From Amoeboaphelidium protococcarum (taxonomy: Eukaryota; Aphelidiomycota; Aphelidea), in assembly GCA_023515745.1 (NCBI GenBank), contig JALECJ010000020.1, positions 1,848,025-1,912,024 on the forward strand: a stretch of 64,000 nt of DNA, written 5' to 3'. Both the position numbers and the translations under genes were made by a program. Within the stretch, counting starts at the first letter, position 1; each line of letters starts with the position of its first letter. This document shows, one piece after another, positions 16,358-28,403 of this stretch. The notes below the pieces were generated by a model. The model searched no databases. It saw nothing but the letters and a program-made list of their open reading frames with translations, and was not told the DNA's origin.

Positions 16358-16975
16358 ATGTTTGTGGTGGCTGCAGCTATAGTTAACCTTTAATAATCTA
16401 AAAATGTCATTGATTATACAATAAAACTTGTTAAAAATTTAAAAGAGTTCAAGCTGTACTTCATTCATTGTATACCTCTGATAGAGTCTACCAAGATGCC
16501 TGTTATCGATACTCTTGAGCGGACTCTGAATGTTGAAATGAGAGATGCAGATAGAAGATAGTCGAATTAAATGCTCAAGTACATGGACTAGTAAGCGAAT
16601 CCCCTGGGAGTAGAGTATGAAGTGATCATCATGGAAGAGAGTAGATCAACAGAGGACTTGTTGGAGGGTTTCGTGGAGAATTACTCGCCAGACTTGTTTC
16701 TGATCGGCTCCAGGCCAGATCGATCCAATTCGGTTGATTCAATAGCGCGTCAATTCACAATTGGTCAGCCATTGGATGTTGATGCAGATGATAATTATGG
16801 ATTGGACTCGGGAAATACAGCTGGTCTTGATGTTAATAGTTAAATGGATATAATAGACGACGAACAAGAACTGTCACCAATGAGAAAGTGGCTATTCTCA
16901 CACTCTCTGACTCAGTATCTGGTTGACAATTTACAATGTGCTGTGCTGGTTGTAAAATGGGAAAACTAGCATTGA
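16358..16975 (+). CDS. Universal stress protein (UspA-like) domain protein
   Basis: Single UspA-fold (Rossmann-like) protein of 205 aa; family members bind ATP or act in stress responses, but the exact role is unknown. The N-terminal strand (MFVVAAAIVNLQQSKNVIDY) replaces the usual VAVDGSEES, so the DG of the first nucleotide loop is not conserved. Other Usp features are present: YFIHCIPL, GVEYEVIIME, YSPDLFLIGSRPDR and the C-terminal SLTQYLVDNLQCAVLVVKW. The loop after the IGSR motif carries an acidic insertion of about 55 residues. Of 13 Gln codons I count 8 TAA/TAG. It lies 199 bp downstream of PES1 on the same strand. Confidence 0.75.
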
Positions 16976-17067
16976 ACAGAATACTAGTGGTGACTTGTTC
17001 ATAAAGAAATCACAACCTGCGAGAAATGTAAAAAAAAGTTTTATATAATGATATTACAATGTGGCAT

Positions 17068-17544
17068 TCAATTTATATTCTCGAGTTCCACCAGAACGTT
17101 TCCGCAGTCTTTCGGGTGAAGGAAGGCAACGCGCTTGTTGTGCGCTCCAATCTTAATCTTTGACTCTACACTCTCTCCCAGAATTCTAATTCCCATCGCT
17201 GAAACGCGCTCGCACGCCTTGTCAATGTCGTCCACTTCTATGCAAATGTGGTGAATACCTCCATCCTTCTGCTTGTTGAGGAAATTTTGGATTGGCGACT
17301 TGTCCCCTAGTGGCCTCAGAAGCTCTATTTTAGTGGACTTGGAATGCATTATATCTTCTCCACTTCCATGTTCAATCGTGTCCGTGTTCACAAACACTGT
17401 GGTGACTCCATGCTCTGGCAAGTCCTTGGCTTCAGACACTTGGGCGCCAAGTATATTCTTGTAGAAATTGACAGACTTTTCCAAATTATTTGTAGCAATC
17501 GCCACGTGATTAATTCTTCCCAGCTTGAATAACTATTTGTTCAT
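17068..17544 (-). CDS. MCEE: Methylmalonyl-CoA epimerase
   Basis: Interconverts (2R)- and (2S)-methylmalonyl-CoA in propionate breakdown. 158 aa, a single VOC/glyoxalase-fold protein of normal length. Seen: the N-terminal INHVAIATNNLEKSVNFYKN with the metal His, the central IHHICIEVDDIDKA, and the C-terminal NKRVAFLHPKDCGNVLVELE with the metal Glu. The start at 17544 adds MNKQLFKLGR before the fold; there is no clear mitochondrial presequence, so targeting is uncertain. It is divergent from the NYN-domain gene across 194 bp and close to convergent with the Usp gene. Confidence 0.9.
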
Positions 17545-17738
17545 GATGATATTATTGAGTGATCGTTTTATTTCACTTTTTTGAAATATCAATTTCGAAG
17601 CAGATGGAAAAGAGAGCTACGCTTGTTTGAGCGCCGTCCATGATCGTGTTCTGTCGTTCCCTCTTTCGTCGTTCTCTTCGTCATAAAGACACAATCCTCC
17701 TGTAATCTATCACCCACAAGGAAAATTAAACAGTTATT

Positions 17739-19064
17739 ATGCAAGTGAAATAGCAGTAGTTGCCAAGTGCTTCGATTATTATAGATTATGCTGTGATTCA
17801 GTAGTCTGTTAACGATCCTATTTAGCTAAAGCATTTTCTCAAGAACTTGGTTAGTTTAGTTGGTCCCAAAGTTTAACGCCAAATCATTCACTTTGATCTC
17901 TTGCTGCAGCGTGATGTCAATCTGGGAACAGAGGAGCGATAGTTATGGAAGAACCGTGGAGCTCATGTCAGGACTCTTTCACTCTCCTCTGCCTCGCTGT
18001 AGATGGCTTTTGATGTTCTGCGACACCTCAGAGAAGGCGTTGAATTCTTCATGCTGATCGGAGATGCTAAAGAACTATCGCCATTAGTTGAAATTCTAGT
18101 CTATGATTATGATGTCCACGCTGCTTTGATTCATGCTGGTAACAAGACGTAGACTGCCAGTCCAATGAAGTATTGTAAGAAAATTGATGGGATCGCGTAT
18201 GTGAATGGTATTGCTGAACTGTTGAATGTGGATAATGTTGAGCCTTTACAGTTTGAAGACTAGATTTCCTCGGCGCTGAATGATATATCATTGGAGGATA
18301 CTCACAATGGCCAGGCAAAGTCAACGCGTACATCTCATAATAAATAATCTAGGGATTCATCCTAGAATAAGAAGAAAAAGGTAAAGGCTGATGTAAAATC
18401 AAATGGCCATCTCACTTCTGAACATGTGAATTAATAACCAGATACTAAAGTTGGCCAGCTGACATAACCAAAAAATGAACCCAAGGTGAAGAATGGATCC
18501 AATGTAGAAGTCAATAGAAGTAATCTGAGTGAAATTAACATGGATTTGGTGTATCCTATTCTGCAGCGATTATTGCTTGAAAGTGAAAAGAAGAATGTGG
18601 CTTTTGTCAAGTGTTAAACTGCTGTCCATGGTATCAAATGGGCACCGTTTAAAGCTCTTGGTTTTGCTGCATGGACTGACGTATGGAATCATCTTGAGTA
18701 AATTGGTTTAGTTGTACTTCGTCACAACGCTAATAGTAATAGCAATCATAAGAGCGGTGATTTAAATCCTGTTGAGAACTAACCATATACTAAATAGGAC
18801 AAGAAAACTCTAGGATAAGTCTCGCTGACCATGAAAGGATTTGTGGATGTGGTGGATCATTACAACTAGACTTCATCTGTTCCCGTGGTATCTGCTCAGG
18901 ATCCCATCTACAAGCCTGTTGAGAATTGCATTATTAGATTACGTGCACAAGGCTAATCTGGCTCTGAGGTTACTGTCAATTCTGTATGCGAATATTTGAA
19001 AAAGTACCTAGGTCCTTACACACAACAATTTGTGATTGGCTCCTAGATGCTGCCAGACATGTGA
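17739..19064 (+). CDS. NYN (PIN-like) domain protein, possible RNA-processing nuclease
   Basis: 441 aa, one exon. Residues about 1-165 resemble the NYN/LabA PIN-like nuclease fold: an N-terminal strand with Asp (SIIIDYAVIQQS), a middle helix region (LQMAFDVLRHL), the strand-acid motif FFMLIGDAKELSPLVEIL, where LabA-type proteins have SGDGDFxPL, then YDVHAALIHAGN and a closing KIDGIAYVNGIAELLNV. A basic Ser/Lys/Gln-rich linker follows (about 185-265). A C-terminal region (about 266-441) with MDLVYPILQRLLLESEKKN and IKWAPFKALGFAAWTDVW may be a LOTUS/OST-HTH-like RNA-binding fold, as in MARF1-type proteins. The acidic site is partly altered (AKEL), so activity cannot be assumed. The family call is a motif-level inference. 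Confidence 0.55.
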
Positions 19065-19142
19065 AAAATATAATATCTCAAATATCTTTCATTAATACAT
19101 CATTCTAGTCAATTTAAGGGTTAATCATTATCATCATTATCA

Positions 19143-20978
19143 TCACTAATCTTTATCATTATCGGGGATTATCAGAGGCTCGTCTGCAGCCAAAAATTTT
19201 AGAAAGGAGTAATCCTTCGCAGCCCTTGGATTAACACATCTAACGTATATGAACAGAATTAAAAACGTTACGACAAATACACCGCCAACCAGTGAGCCGG
19301 CCACAATACCATTATACTACTACTCAGCAGTGGAGAAATTCGCGCCCGGATTATAAATGGTATTGTTTGAATTGGACAAGGAGCCATTAGTGGTTCCATT
19401 CTGCGGTGGCAGTGTAGTGTTCGTGGAGGTGAAAGGCGGCTCGATTAGTATGACAGGTGGCACATACGGCGGTAAAGTCAGAGGCTGACCATAGAAGAAA
19501 TATGCAAACTCCACACTGCTCTTCATGCTGACAAATTGAGACTCTTGCACAATTGGATAAATCTAATCCATACCACCAAATCTCACCTGATACACGTTAT
19601 CTTAATCATACTATGTCCATGCGAGTGCATGATACAGAGTTGGATTGCCGCGATCAATCTTCCTAGACGGAACATCTTTCCATTCCCAATTTTGCGGATT
19701 ATCAGACAGAATCGCCAGCATGGATACATTTGCGGTTGCTTATACGCCAACGACACCACCGCTTACATACATTTCACCAGATACTGGGTTCATGAGTGCC
19801 GAATGACCAAATCTATTTCTTATTCCACGTCCACCTGGTAATCCAAGCCAAGAGCATGATGTACTATACATGATGTCAGTCACGTTGTAATTACAAGACA
19901 TTATACGCAGAGTAGTGGTTGATTCTCCGGCATCATAGCTAGGATACGTACTGACACCACCAAATGTTATAAAGAATGTCTGATTAGAGATTATATTGTG
20001 ATAGAACACAGTGGAGTGAGAGGCAGCGAAGAATGGAGCATTACTCAATTGGACAAATTCAACTAAAGTGTATGTGTTGTCCTCTGTAATATTGATACGG
20101 ATTCTGTACATAGTGTCCATCACTGTGCCATTAATGTTCACACCGCCATTAATGATAAAGTGATCCTTCTATGAGTCATGAACCATGCTATGAAGATACA
20201 AAGCAGGTAGATCTGGTGACGACAATTATTTCCATTACAAGGTACGGATATCCAAAAGCCACAAATCATTAAGAACTGTGAGATTTTATGACACAGCTCG
20301 GCTATTGTTATACTACACAAATGTACTATTTGGCAATGAATTTACTCCACCATGAAGTAATGCATAGCGACCACTTGAATGCAGAGTCATCACATGAAAG
20401 AATCTGCGTGATGGAGAGTTTACAATATCACCTTCCACCACCGACCAGCTCTTATTACGTGCATTAAAAAACAATAGACTATTCTCACAGATGGTAGTAT
20501 ACGACGCATTTACACTAATATACTGCTATTGAAAAGAAGCAATGGAACTAATGGTAGATGTCTGAGCCAATACTGATGTGCTAAAGGAGGTAGTTGTGCT
20601 AGCGGTGGAATTTGAATTAACAGATGAGCTTACTACCAGCGATTACGATAGCGAGGTGGCCATTGATGTAGTAAAATTCATAGTACCTGAAGGAGTTGTT
20701 GTCGTCGTAGTGCTAGTAATTGTTGTCGTAGTTGTAGTGTAATTGACAGGCAATAGAAGCGTTTGATTAGACAATATCTTGAAGCCACCAAAGCAGATGA
20801 TCGAGCCATAAGATGCATTATTAGAGACACAGACATGGCCAGCGCGTGCAACATCCACAGGAGCAATGTACAATGATGAAAATTCAGAAGAGTGTTGCCA
20901 GTACACCGCTCCGACCAGGTTTGATACAATCACCAAACAGATGACAATCCAGCGAATAAAGCCTTGATGTTAGTACAT
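19143..20978 (-). CDS. Kelch-repeat type I membrane protein
   Basis: 611 aa, one exon. An N-terminal hydrophobic segment (FIRWIVICLVIVSNLVGAVY) acts as signal peptide. A Thr/Ser-rich stretch with runs of ACT follows (about 80-130). Kelch-type repeats follow: FFHVMTLHSSGRYALLHGG, NDLWLLDIRTLQWKQL, FFITFGGVSTYPSYDAG, FGHSALMNPVSGEMYVSGG, with the double Gly and spaced aromatic residues of beta-propeller blades. Many N-x-S/T sites suggest glycosylation. A single transmembrane segment near the C-terminus (IVAGSLVGGVFVVTFLILFI) leaves a 40-residue cytoplasmic tail, ending in KDQ then TGA. Likely a surface protein; ligand unknown. It converges on the NYN gene with 78 bp between the ends. Confidence 0.8.
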
Positions 20979-21423
20979 TTTTTGATACAATCTGCAATGT
21001 AACTAATGAATAAGAATTACGGCAAATGTGATTATAATCAACGAAAGGAGCAATATGACTTCAAAGCAGAACAGAGTATCAAAAGATTCGTTGCCATGGT
21101 AACCACAAATATGCTTGCTCTATTGGTGACTGTCAATCAGACAGAGTGAAAGATTTCATAAAACAGACATTGAAAGAGTCGGAAGATCTTTAAAATATTA
21201 TTCGTTCCTAATATTAATCTACGAATTTTGAGCGTATTTTAAAGTACTGTATATCTACTTTGTATGTACTGATAAGCGCCTTGTCCAACTAAAAGTCAAG
21301 ATAGCGAGCGCCATAAGATTGACTCAAAGTATAACATTAAAAATTAAATCAAGATGATAGTCGAGATAACATCTATTCTATTAAAATATATTACTAAAGA
21401 CTTTTAGACCATCGCATTTGTGC
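20979..21423. other. Intergenic gap, no gene supported
   Basis: 445 bp between two minus-strand genes for secreted or membrane proteins. AT-rich; I see no frame, RNA gene or repeat in it. It should contain the promoter of the kelch gene. Confidence 0.4.
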
Positions 21424-21792
21424 TCATAAAAATTATTTAGCTGGTTTGCAATTGTCATCTAAGCCACAACCGCATTCATTAACGTAGCAAGATAAAGTGC
21501 AGCCGACTCTCTTACGCGGCAAACGACCTCCATTATAGGCACTGCAGTCTTGTTCATCGCCTGATATATCATTTATATCCACAAAACTCTATTGAACAAC
21601 TAACTGCGATTGGATTACATTCAGTTCATCTGGGCAACTATCGACAGGATAGCAAGCACGATGGTCAATGCGCGTTCTGCTGCAGCATCTACGACACATC
21701 CGTGTGCATTTCGAATCAACAATCAAGTCACCGGCAAGAGTGAAAGCCACCATACAAACCAGATACGTTATCAATAGTCTACAAGCAATCAT
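21424..21792 (-). CDS. Small cysteine-rich secreted protein
   Basis: 122 aa with a clear signal peptide (MIACRLLITYLVCMVAFTLAG). The mature part has two Cys-rich patches, CTRMCRRCCSRTR and RVGCTLSCYVNECGCG, separated by an acidic loop, so it is probably disulfide-linked and extracellular. The frame passes two TAA/TAG codons and ends at TGA 21424-21426, three codons after the last TAA. I recognise no family. It could be a surface or secreted interaction protein; nothing shows its target. It is divergent from RPS14, with 248 bp between. Confidence 0.6.
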
Positions 21793-22040
21793 AACTGTTC
21801 TAAAATATTCAATTTAGGATTATTGGCGTTGATACAAGGGGTCAACTGTCCTGACTGACGCGTTTGCTCTTCAAGTCAATCCATCCAAACTAACTCACAA
21901 ACGCGCGCGTTAACCGAAATCAACCGAAAATTTAAAGAATCCAAAATTGGCGAAATCTTTCCGAGGCAATTTAGTGCTGTACCATCATCATTAGCTCACC
22001 TTTATTATTAGAGGACGTTAAAAGATTTTAATATAATAAA

Positions 22041-22508
<468 letters not shown>

Positions 22509-22605
22509 TTGCGCGTACACTTTTATATATTCTTCAGCTGACCAAATATATATAAATTGAAACTCTACTATTTATTATTACTTTTTTATTTTTTATTTAT
22601 ACTTA

Positions 22606-23586
22606 TCATTCTTCTCTGAATATCTACGCATTTGATAATGTTGAGTGATTAGATTTAGAATCGATAAATGTTACGCGCTGTACCTTGCTGTCTGAATCTA
22701 CTATATCATCAATGATCTGGTATCCACCACTTGGCTACTACTGTAAACGACCACCATTCAACCACAATTCATAACCAGCCATTGTTACGCGAATAAGGAA
22801 ACATAGTGCAGCAACTGCAGAGTACACAATCGATAGAGATACCACAAGATGATGCTGGTTGAAAGACATGAAATAGTTGACCGTCCACTTAAGCATAAAC
22901 TCACACTTTAACACTACGTAAACCATAACCATAATGAGGTAAATCTCACGCGATAGTATGACAAATGCTCGAGCAGCCACCCGTAATCGCGAAGACTATA
23001 TTCTAAGAGTGGCCGCAAGCAGAGAACCACCAAATAACAGACTAAAGAAGCTGTAAAGTAAAACAGCGGCCGCAACAAAGTCAATATAACCAAACCATTC
23101 AGTGAAGCCTGATGAGACGGCGTAAGAGTGATGCAGAGACGTGGAGAAGAGATACAGATAGGCGGTTAGAGAGCATACGAATTGCACAATGGGCAAGCCA
23201 GAGATAATTTGCGTCAATAAAGATTTCTAAAGAGGAATCTGTATAAATACAGCAGAGATGTAGCTAGTGAACGCGATGATCTCCACAATCTAGAAGGCGC
23301 TAAACTCGTATATTGTGACAAAGTAATAACACTGCGAATAGGCCAACACCAAAAGCAATATTATGAATACGTTTCCTCGCTAAGTGGCAATCTTTGAGTA
23401 TAAAAACATATACACCAATTGCAGCAATACCAGTCCACTGTGGTAGCATCGATCAGCGTAAATAGCCTTGTTTTCCATTGTGATCTGATCATCAAACCTC
23501 TGAATGCTGTCCACCAAATCAAGAATTGATGTAAGAATGCAGATGCATAGCAAAATTAAGAACACTGTCTATTAAATATCAACCAT
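22606..23586 (-). CDS. Multi-pass membrane protein of unknown family
   Basis: 326 aa, one exon. I count about eight hydrophobic segments: VFLILLCICILTSILDLV, SGLVLLQLVYMFLYSKI, VFIILLLVLAYSQCYYFV, VEIIAFTSYISAVFIQI, LPIVQFVCSLTAYLYLF, VAAAVLLYSFFSLLFGGSLL, YLIMVMVYVVLKCEFML and LVVSLSIVYSAVAALCFLI. It has no signal peptide apart from the first segment and a short polar C-terminal tail (about 45 residues). No transporter or receptor signature is visible. The start at 23586 is the nearest in-frame ATG before the first segment. It converges on RPS14 with 97 bp between stops. Confidence 0.65.
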
Positions 23587-24061
23587 TTCTATTAAATTAT
23601 ACAAAGCGTTAAAGATTACAATTTGACATGAAATAATAAAACAAGCTATAGAGTGCTTAATATAAAGTGAATTCAAATACTGTATGAAGAGCCCCTTGGA
23701 TGAAGAACGCGTGGGATGTCTGCTAGTCGGTTAATTGAACACAAGCTTCCAGTCACACAGTAAACCATGACATTGAAGGAATATTTTTCATATATCTCTA
23801 TTACTAGCAATTTAATAAATTAAATTAAAGGATTTCCAATTTATTAGAATGCGCGACATACTCATGTAAAGATAGGTAGATAGTTTGTGATAGACGACAG
23901 TAATCAAGGTCCAGTTGTTTCTAAAGTGTGGGAAAGTTTCGTCGCTCTTCAAACTGCTTGTCGCTCTTCTACCCACCTAGTTTGAACTATTGCTCTTAAG
24001 TACTAAGTTTGAATTTGTTAAACTTGCATAAATTAACATTTCTATTCAAGAGGTTGAAGAT
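23587..24061. other. Intergenic gap, divergent promoters
   Basis: 475 bp between divergent starts of the multi-pass membrane protein and the carboxylase. The frame upstream of the carboxylase ATG stays open for some distance without an evident ATG, so an upstream exon is possible but unsupported. No RNA gene or repeat seen. Confidence 0.35.
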
Positions 24062-26471
24062 ATGACGGTGAAGGAACCGATTAGAAAGATTCTAATTGCC
24101 AATCGTGGAGAGATTGCATGCCGGATTGTAAAAACTTGCCGCAGCTTGGGTATATCAACTGTCGCTGTATACTCAGACACGTAAGTATCTCACTTAATAT
24201 TATAACAATTAATTTAATGTGCAATAATTCACCTATATATAATGTAGCGATGCCAATTCTCTATTCGTTAAGTAGGCCGATGAAGCTGTACACATTGGAC
24301 CGTCGCAGAGTTCAGAGTCTTACCTGAAAGGCCAAAAGATTATCCAAGTTGCCCTGGCTGTTGGAGCTCAGGCTATCCATCCCGGATTTGGATTCTTGTC
24401 AGAGAATGCGCAATTTGCACAAGATTGCATCTCTGCTGGATTAATATTTATTGGTCCTCTTCCGAAGTCTATCAATGCTATAGGAGATAAAATTTCTGCT
24501 AAACAACTTCTCCAGTCGAAAGCGCCTCAAGTCCCGCTGATCCCCGGATATAATGGCGACGATCAATCGGTGGATACGCTGTTGGAACATGCGATGGCTA
24601 TTGGATTTCCTCTTCTTATCAAGGCGAGCGCTGGAGGTGGTGGAAAAGGTATGAGAGTAGTGCGTTAGGTGTAAGGTGAGAGTTAGTAAGCACTTTCTAA
24701 GAGAGTTCAAGATGAGATTTAGAGCGCGCGAGGTGAAGCTATGCGCTCGTTCGGAGATGACAAAGTTTTGTTGGAGAGATATTTTGATAATGTGAAGCAT
24801 ATTGAAGTTTAGATTATCGGTGATGAGTATGGGAATGTATATCATTTGTTTGAGAGGGAATGCTCAGTGCAGAGACGACACCAGAAGTTGGTCGAAGAGA
24901 CTCCCTCACCGTTACTGACCGATTCTCTGAGAGCTAGAATTACCGGATCAGCCGTAGAAATTGGTAAATTGATCAAGTATAAAGGTGCTGGAACTGTAGA
25001 GTTTATCCTGGATGTGCAGACTAGTAAGTTTTATTTCCTGGAGGTGAACACTAGACTGCAGGTGGAGCATCCTATCACTGAATCAATTACCGGTTTGGAT
25101 ATTGTTGAGCTTTAAATCTATGTGGCCAATGGTGGAGATTTGTCCAAAAAGCGTCTTGATCAGGTGCAAATTAAAGGCCATGCTATTGAGGTTAGACTCT
25201 GCGCTGAAGATCCCAATAATAATTTTTATCCTTGCACTGGAGATGTTCTCTTTTGGTAGCAATGTCCCACCAATACCAAGTCTGGATTTCCACGCTATGA
25301 CTCTGGTGTGGTGAGTGGATCCCAGATATCCGTGTATTATGATTCTATGATATCAAAGATTATAAGCTGGGGAGCGAGTAGACAGGATGCTCTTAATGGA
25401 CTTCGATATGCTTTGCAGAACACTGTGTGTCTTGGACTCACAACGAATAAGTCTTTCCTCTTGTAGGCATTGGATGTCTCAGTATTCAAAGATGGATCAT
25501 ATACCACCCGAATGATCGAAGATATGTAGTTGTAAGGTGTCCAGCTGGGATTCAGGTATGACTCTTTGCGCGAGGTGGTACTGCCCAATGTGAAAACCCT
25601 TTCGCTGTAAGATTATCCCACTTTGGATCTTTTGAATCAGAGTCCACACTAGACTGCATCATACGCTTCCTCTGGCAATTATCCTGCCACGTGTGACTTG
25701 ACTTTGATTCAAGAGATAACGCTAGCCTCGTGTGCTCAGACTATATTGTCATAGTAGTTGTCCAGAAAGAGCTGGAATTGTGCTCCTCTGGGATGGAGAC
25801 TTGTGCGCTGGCGCCCATTCAGAGAGACTTTTGATTTGCAAATCGACCTACCTGACAAGCAGTTAATCAGCATAGAATATGTGAGTCTTGATGATTAATA
25901 CCGTCCTGTAAATATGTCGTGTTTGAACTTTGCTATGAGATTTGTCAAAGTTGTCAATGGTGGTACTTTGTAGTCGCGTGTGGATAAGGTGGTAGAGTAT
26001 GGACCCTGGATATCTGTGTCAATGCAGGATATGTGCCAAATAAGCGACCATACAGGGAAAGCTGTTAGTTACAAATTTGCTCTCTAAATTGCCAATTATA
26101 AGCAGGAGTATATTTGTGCACGTCCAAGTAATACCGTTGACCAGGCGTTTAGTACCTCTCATTAGTAGACAATGTATCTGCATAATCAGAAATGGCCACG
26201 ACAATTTGCTGTAAAGAGAGTCGATCCTAGAAGAAGTGCCGCAGCTGAATCTCAAGATGCTCTGTCTGCATACACTGCCTCTATGCCGTGCAGAATTTTG
26301 AAAGTGATCGTGCAAGATGGCAGTAAAGTAAAGATTGGAGATGCCGTGCTCACTATGGAGAGTATGAAGATGGAAATCAGGATCCTGGCTAAACACAATG
26401 GCGCCGTAAAATTTAATGTCACGGAGGGACAGGTGGTTGAAGCAGGTACGATAATGCTTGAGATTAAATGA
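24062..26471 (+). CDS. Biotin-dependent acyl-CoA carboxylase alpha subunit (MCC alpha-like)
   Basis: Biotin carboxylase plus biotin carrier in one chain (780 aa), as in 3-methylcrotonyl-CoA and propionyl-CoA carboxylase alpha subunits; it would need a beta subunit encoded elsewhere. Exons 24062-24180 and 24248-26471; the intron 24181-24247 (67 nt) ends in TGTAG. Seen: [37 protein letters not shown]-grasp loop [39 protein letters not shown] with catalytic residues, and the C-terminal biotin site [10 protein letters not shown]. Overall order and length fit MCC alpha best, but PCC alpha is not excluded. No clear N-terminal mitochondrial presequence follows this ATG, so the true start could be upstream. 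Confidence 0.85.
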
Positions 26472-26598
26472 TATGTTCTCTTTATAGTCTATGAATTTAT
26501 GTGATTTACCATAATCATCATTTTTAATTTACATAGTCACTGTCATCATCTCATTAGTGCCTACACCCTACTTTAAAAACCATCAACCGGATGTGATA

Positions 26599-26967
26599 TC
26601 AGTATGGTCTATCGACGCGCTTTTGAACATAACCACCATTGTCCTCCTCCTCTGATGATGATGATAGCAGATTTTTGAACTCCTTCTATACTTCCAATAA
26701 TTTATCTTCCGATTCTAGTTCTCTCTCCTCCTTCTTAGTCAACTACATAATCTTATGATAATAATTCTCGTGGTGTTATATCCAAAGCTCTGTACATATT
26801 ACCATTCGATGACGCGTGTCACTTTAGTCATACCGAATCTGGGTGAAGAATGTGAGTCCCGCGGTTCCCAATATCATAAATAATAGAAAAGGTGCACCAT
26901 ATCCTAATGCTGGATTTCTCCTAGCTTTAGCTTATAATCTATTGAATACTTGTCCAATTCTATTCAT
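26599..26967 (-). CDS. COX16: Cytochrome c oxidase assembly protein COX16
   Basis: Small mitochondrial inner-membrane factor for COX2 maturation and complex IV assembly. 122 aa under Gln decoding. Seen: a basic N-terminus (MNRIGQVFNRLQAKARRNP), then the family signature ALGYGAPFLLFMILGTAGLTF, which is the single transmembrane segment, then TQIRYD, a charged coiled-coil tail and a C-terminal KRVDRPY. Human COX16 has the same GYGxP plus QIRYD layout. It is divergent from the eIF4E gene with 129 bp between starts, and the 3' end faces the carboxylase. With the standard code this gene cannot be seen. Confidence 0.85.
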
Positions 26968-27096
26968 TTATTGTCGTTGTTACTATCACTATCGATTCTT
27001 TAAATTTTTTAACGCGATCATTAAAAAACATCTCAAAAATCAAGACTTTAATCTTATCAATCCGTCTGCTGAGTGTTAGAAAATTATAATAAAAGT
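26968..27096. promoter_or_regulatory. Divergent spacer between COX16 and eIF4E
   Basis: 129 bp serve both start codons. The sequence is strongly AT-rich (runs such as AATTTTTTAACGCG and AAATTATAATAAAAG just before the eIF4E ATG). No named element recognised. Confidence 0.4.
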
Positions 27097-27690
27097 ATGA
27101 CAGTGTAGCATCAGTTATAGCACAGTTGGACCTTGTATGTGGACGCGCCGTAGAGTAAAAAGACTACTTCTAGTAATTGGGCAGCTAATTTGAAGCAGAT
27201 CGCCGTGATTAACAGCGTGGAAGAGTTTTGGAAGGTGTACAATAACATTAGCGAGGCTTCGGAATTGCACCATGGCATGAATTATCGTTTATTCAAGACT
27301 GGCATTAAACCAGAGTGGGAGGATGAAAAGAATAAGAATGGCGGTGTGTGGACCTTGTATCTGAAAGGAGATCTAAAGGATAAGGTGGACACTTTATGGT
27401 TATACACAATGATGTTGTGCATTGGTGAGCAATTTGATGACATGAACAACAATTGCGGCGACAATGGCGCAACGGCAAGTGATGACATTGCTGGCTGTGT
27501 GGTGTCCATTCGAAAATAGGGTGATAGAATAGCTCTCTGGACAATGACGGCGAGTGATGAGCAAAAGTAGATGGCTATTGCGCGTAAACTAAAAGCAGTA
27601 CTTGACATTCCTGATAAGGTGGATATTGCATACACGGTGCACAAAGACGTGTTATCGCGCGGCAAATCATCTGATAGATATAAATGTTGA
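27097..27690 (+). CDS. eIF4E-family cap-binding protein
   Basis: Binds the 5' mRNA cap; 197 aa, normal length. Seen: HQLQHSWTLYVDAP, NWAANLKQI, SVEEFWKVYNNI, YRLFKTGIKPEWEDEKNKNG, GVWTLYLKG, IAGCVVSIRKQGDRIALWT, and the C-terminal DIPDKVDIAYTVHKD. The cap-stacking tryptophans are present (NWAAN and PEWED), while the second N-terminal Trp of classical eIF4E-1 is Tyr (TLY). The KNKNGG loop and spacing recall class II (4EHP/nCBP) proteins, so it may be a translational modulator instead of the main initiation factor; this needs a tree. The first ATG at 27097 is used. Confidence 0.88.
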
Positions 27691-28403
27691 TTTAGTACAT
27701 ACAATACAGTGCATAGATGATTATATTGAGAACTTTTTTCATGTTTGTTTTGACCCGAAGCATAACTAAATGCATTCACTTGAAATCTTGTGAAATCTTT
27801 GCAGTGAAATGTTACAAGTGGGGAGATGGTCAGTTTGATCAGCGCATGTGTAGCAAAGCTTTCACCATGTCACTTCTCTACGTAAAAACATTCTAAAGCA
27901 AATGTTTGTTACATTTGCATTACAGAGTATACTGGTACAGTCCGTGTTCAATTACAACTTGATTATATCAGAGGGAATATAAGCGTCATTGTCACGAGAG
28001 TTTCAAACGACTTCCATAATGTGACGTTACATTTAGATCCACTCAGGCGAAGTTGATTTGTCTGCGCGGAAGATAAAGAATATCCGTATACTGTGAACGT
28101 TCAATTAATCCAGTGACATATTCTAAGCAAATTTCAATTTAGAATGATAATTGGAAAAGTAAAGAATATCTGCCGAGTGGTTACAAAGCTTCAGAGTCAA
28201 GTCTAAAACGGTGTTGCGAGGAGATTGATACATGGCTCTGTGTAAAGTCAGCGATCGATCGATGGAAGCGCGCGCCTTCTCTGAGATCTCCTTTCCATTA
28301 CGCAGCGAAGAGCGGCGACGAAGAGTGTTGAAATTTGTGTTTTATACCTTTTTAGTATTCCACATCGTATTTAGTGCTATTTATCGCTGTTTATTTTAAG
28401 ATA
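27691..28403. other. Intergenic gap upstream of PHGDH
   Basis: 713 bp with no supported gene between two plus-strand genes. A CG-rich block at 28245-28330 contains the tandem GCGATCGATCGATGG and GCGCGCGCC; it lies about 80-160 bp before the PHGDH start and is a promoter candidate. The rest is AT-rich. Confidence 0.4.

Noticed and set aside
24062-26471. Pyruvate carboxylase
   Set aside because: There is no carboxyltransferase domain between the biotin carboxylase and the biotin carrier; 780 residues fit an alpha subunit.
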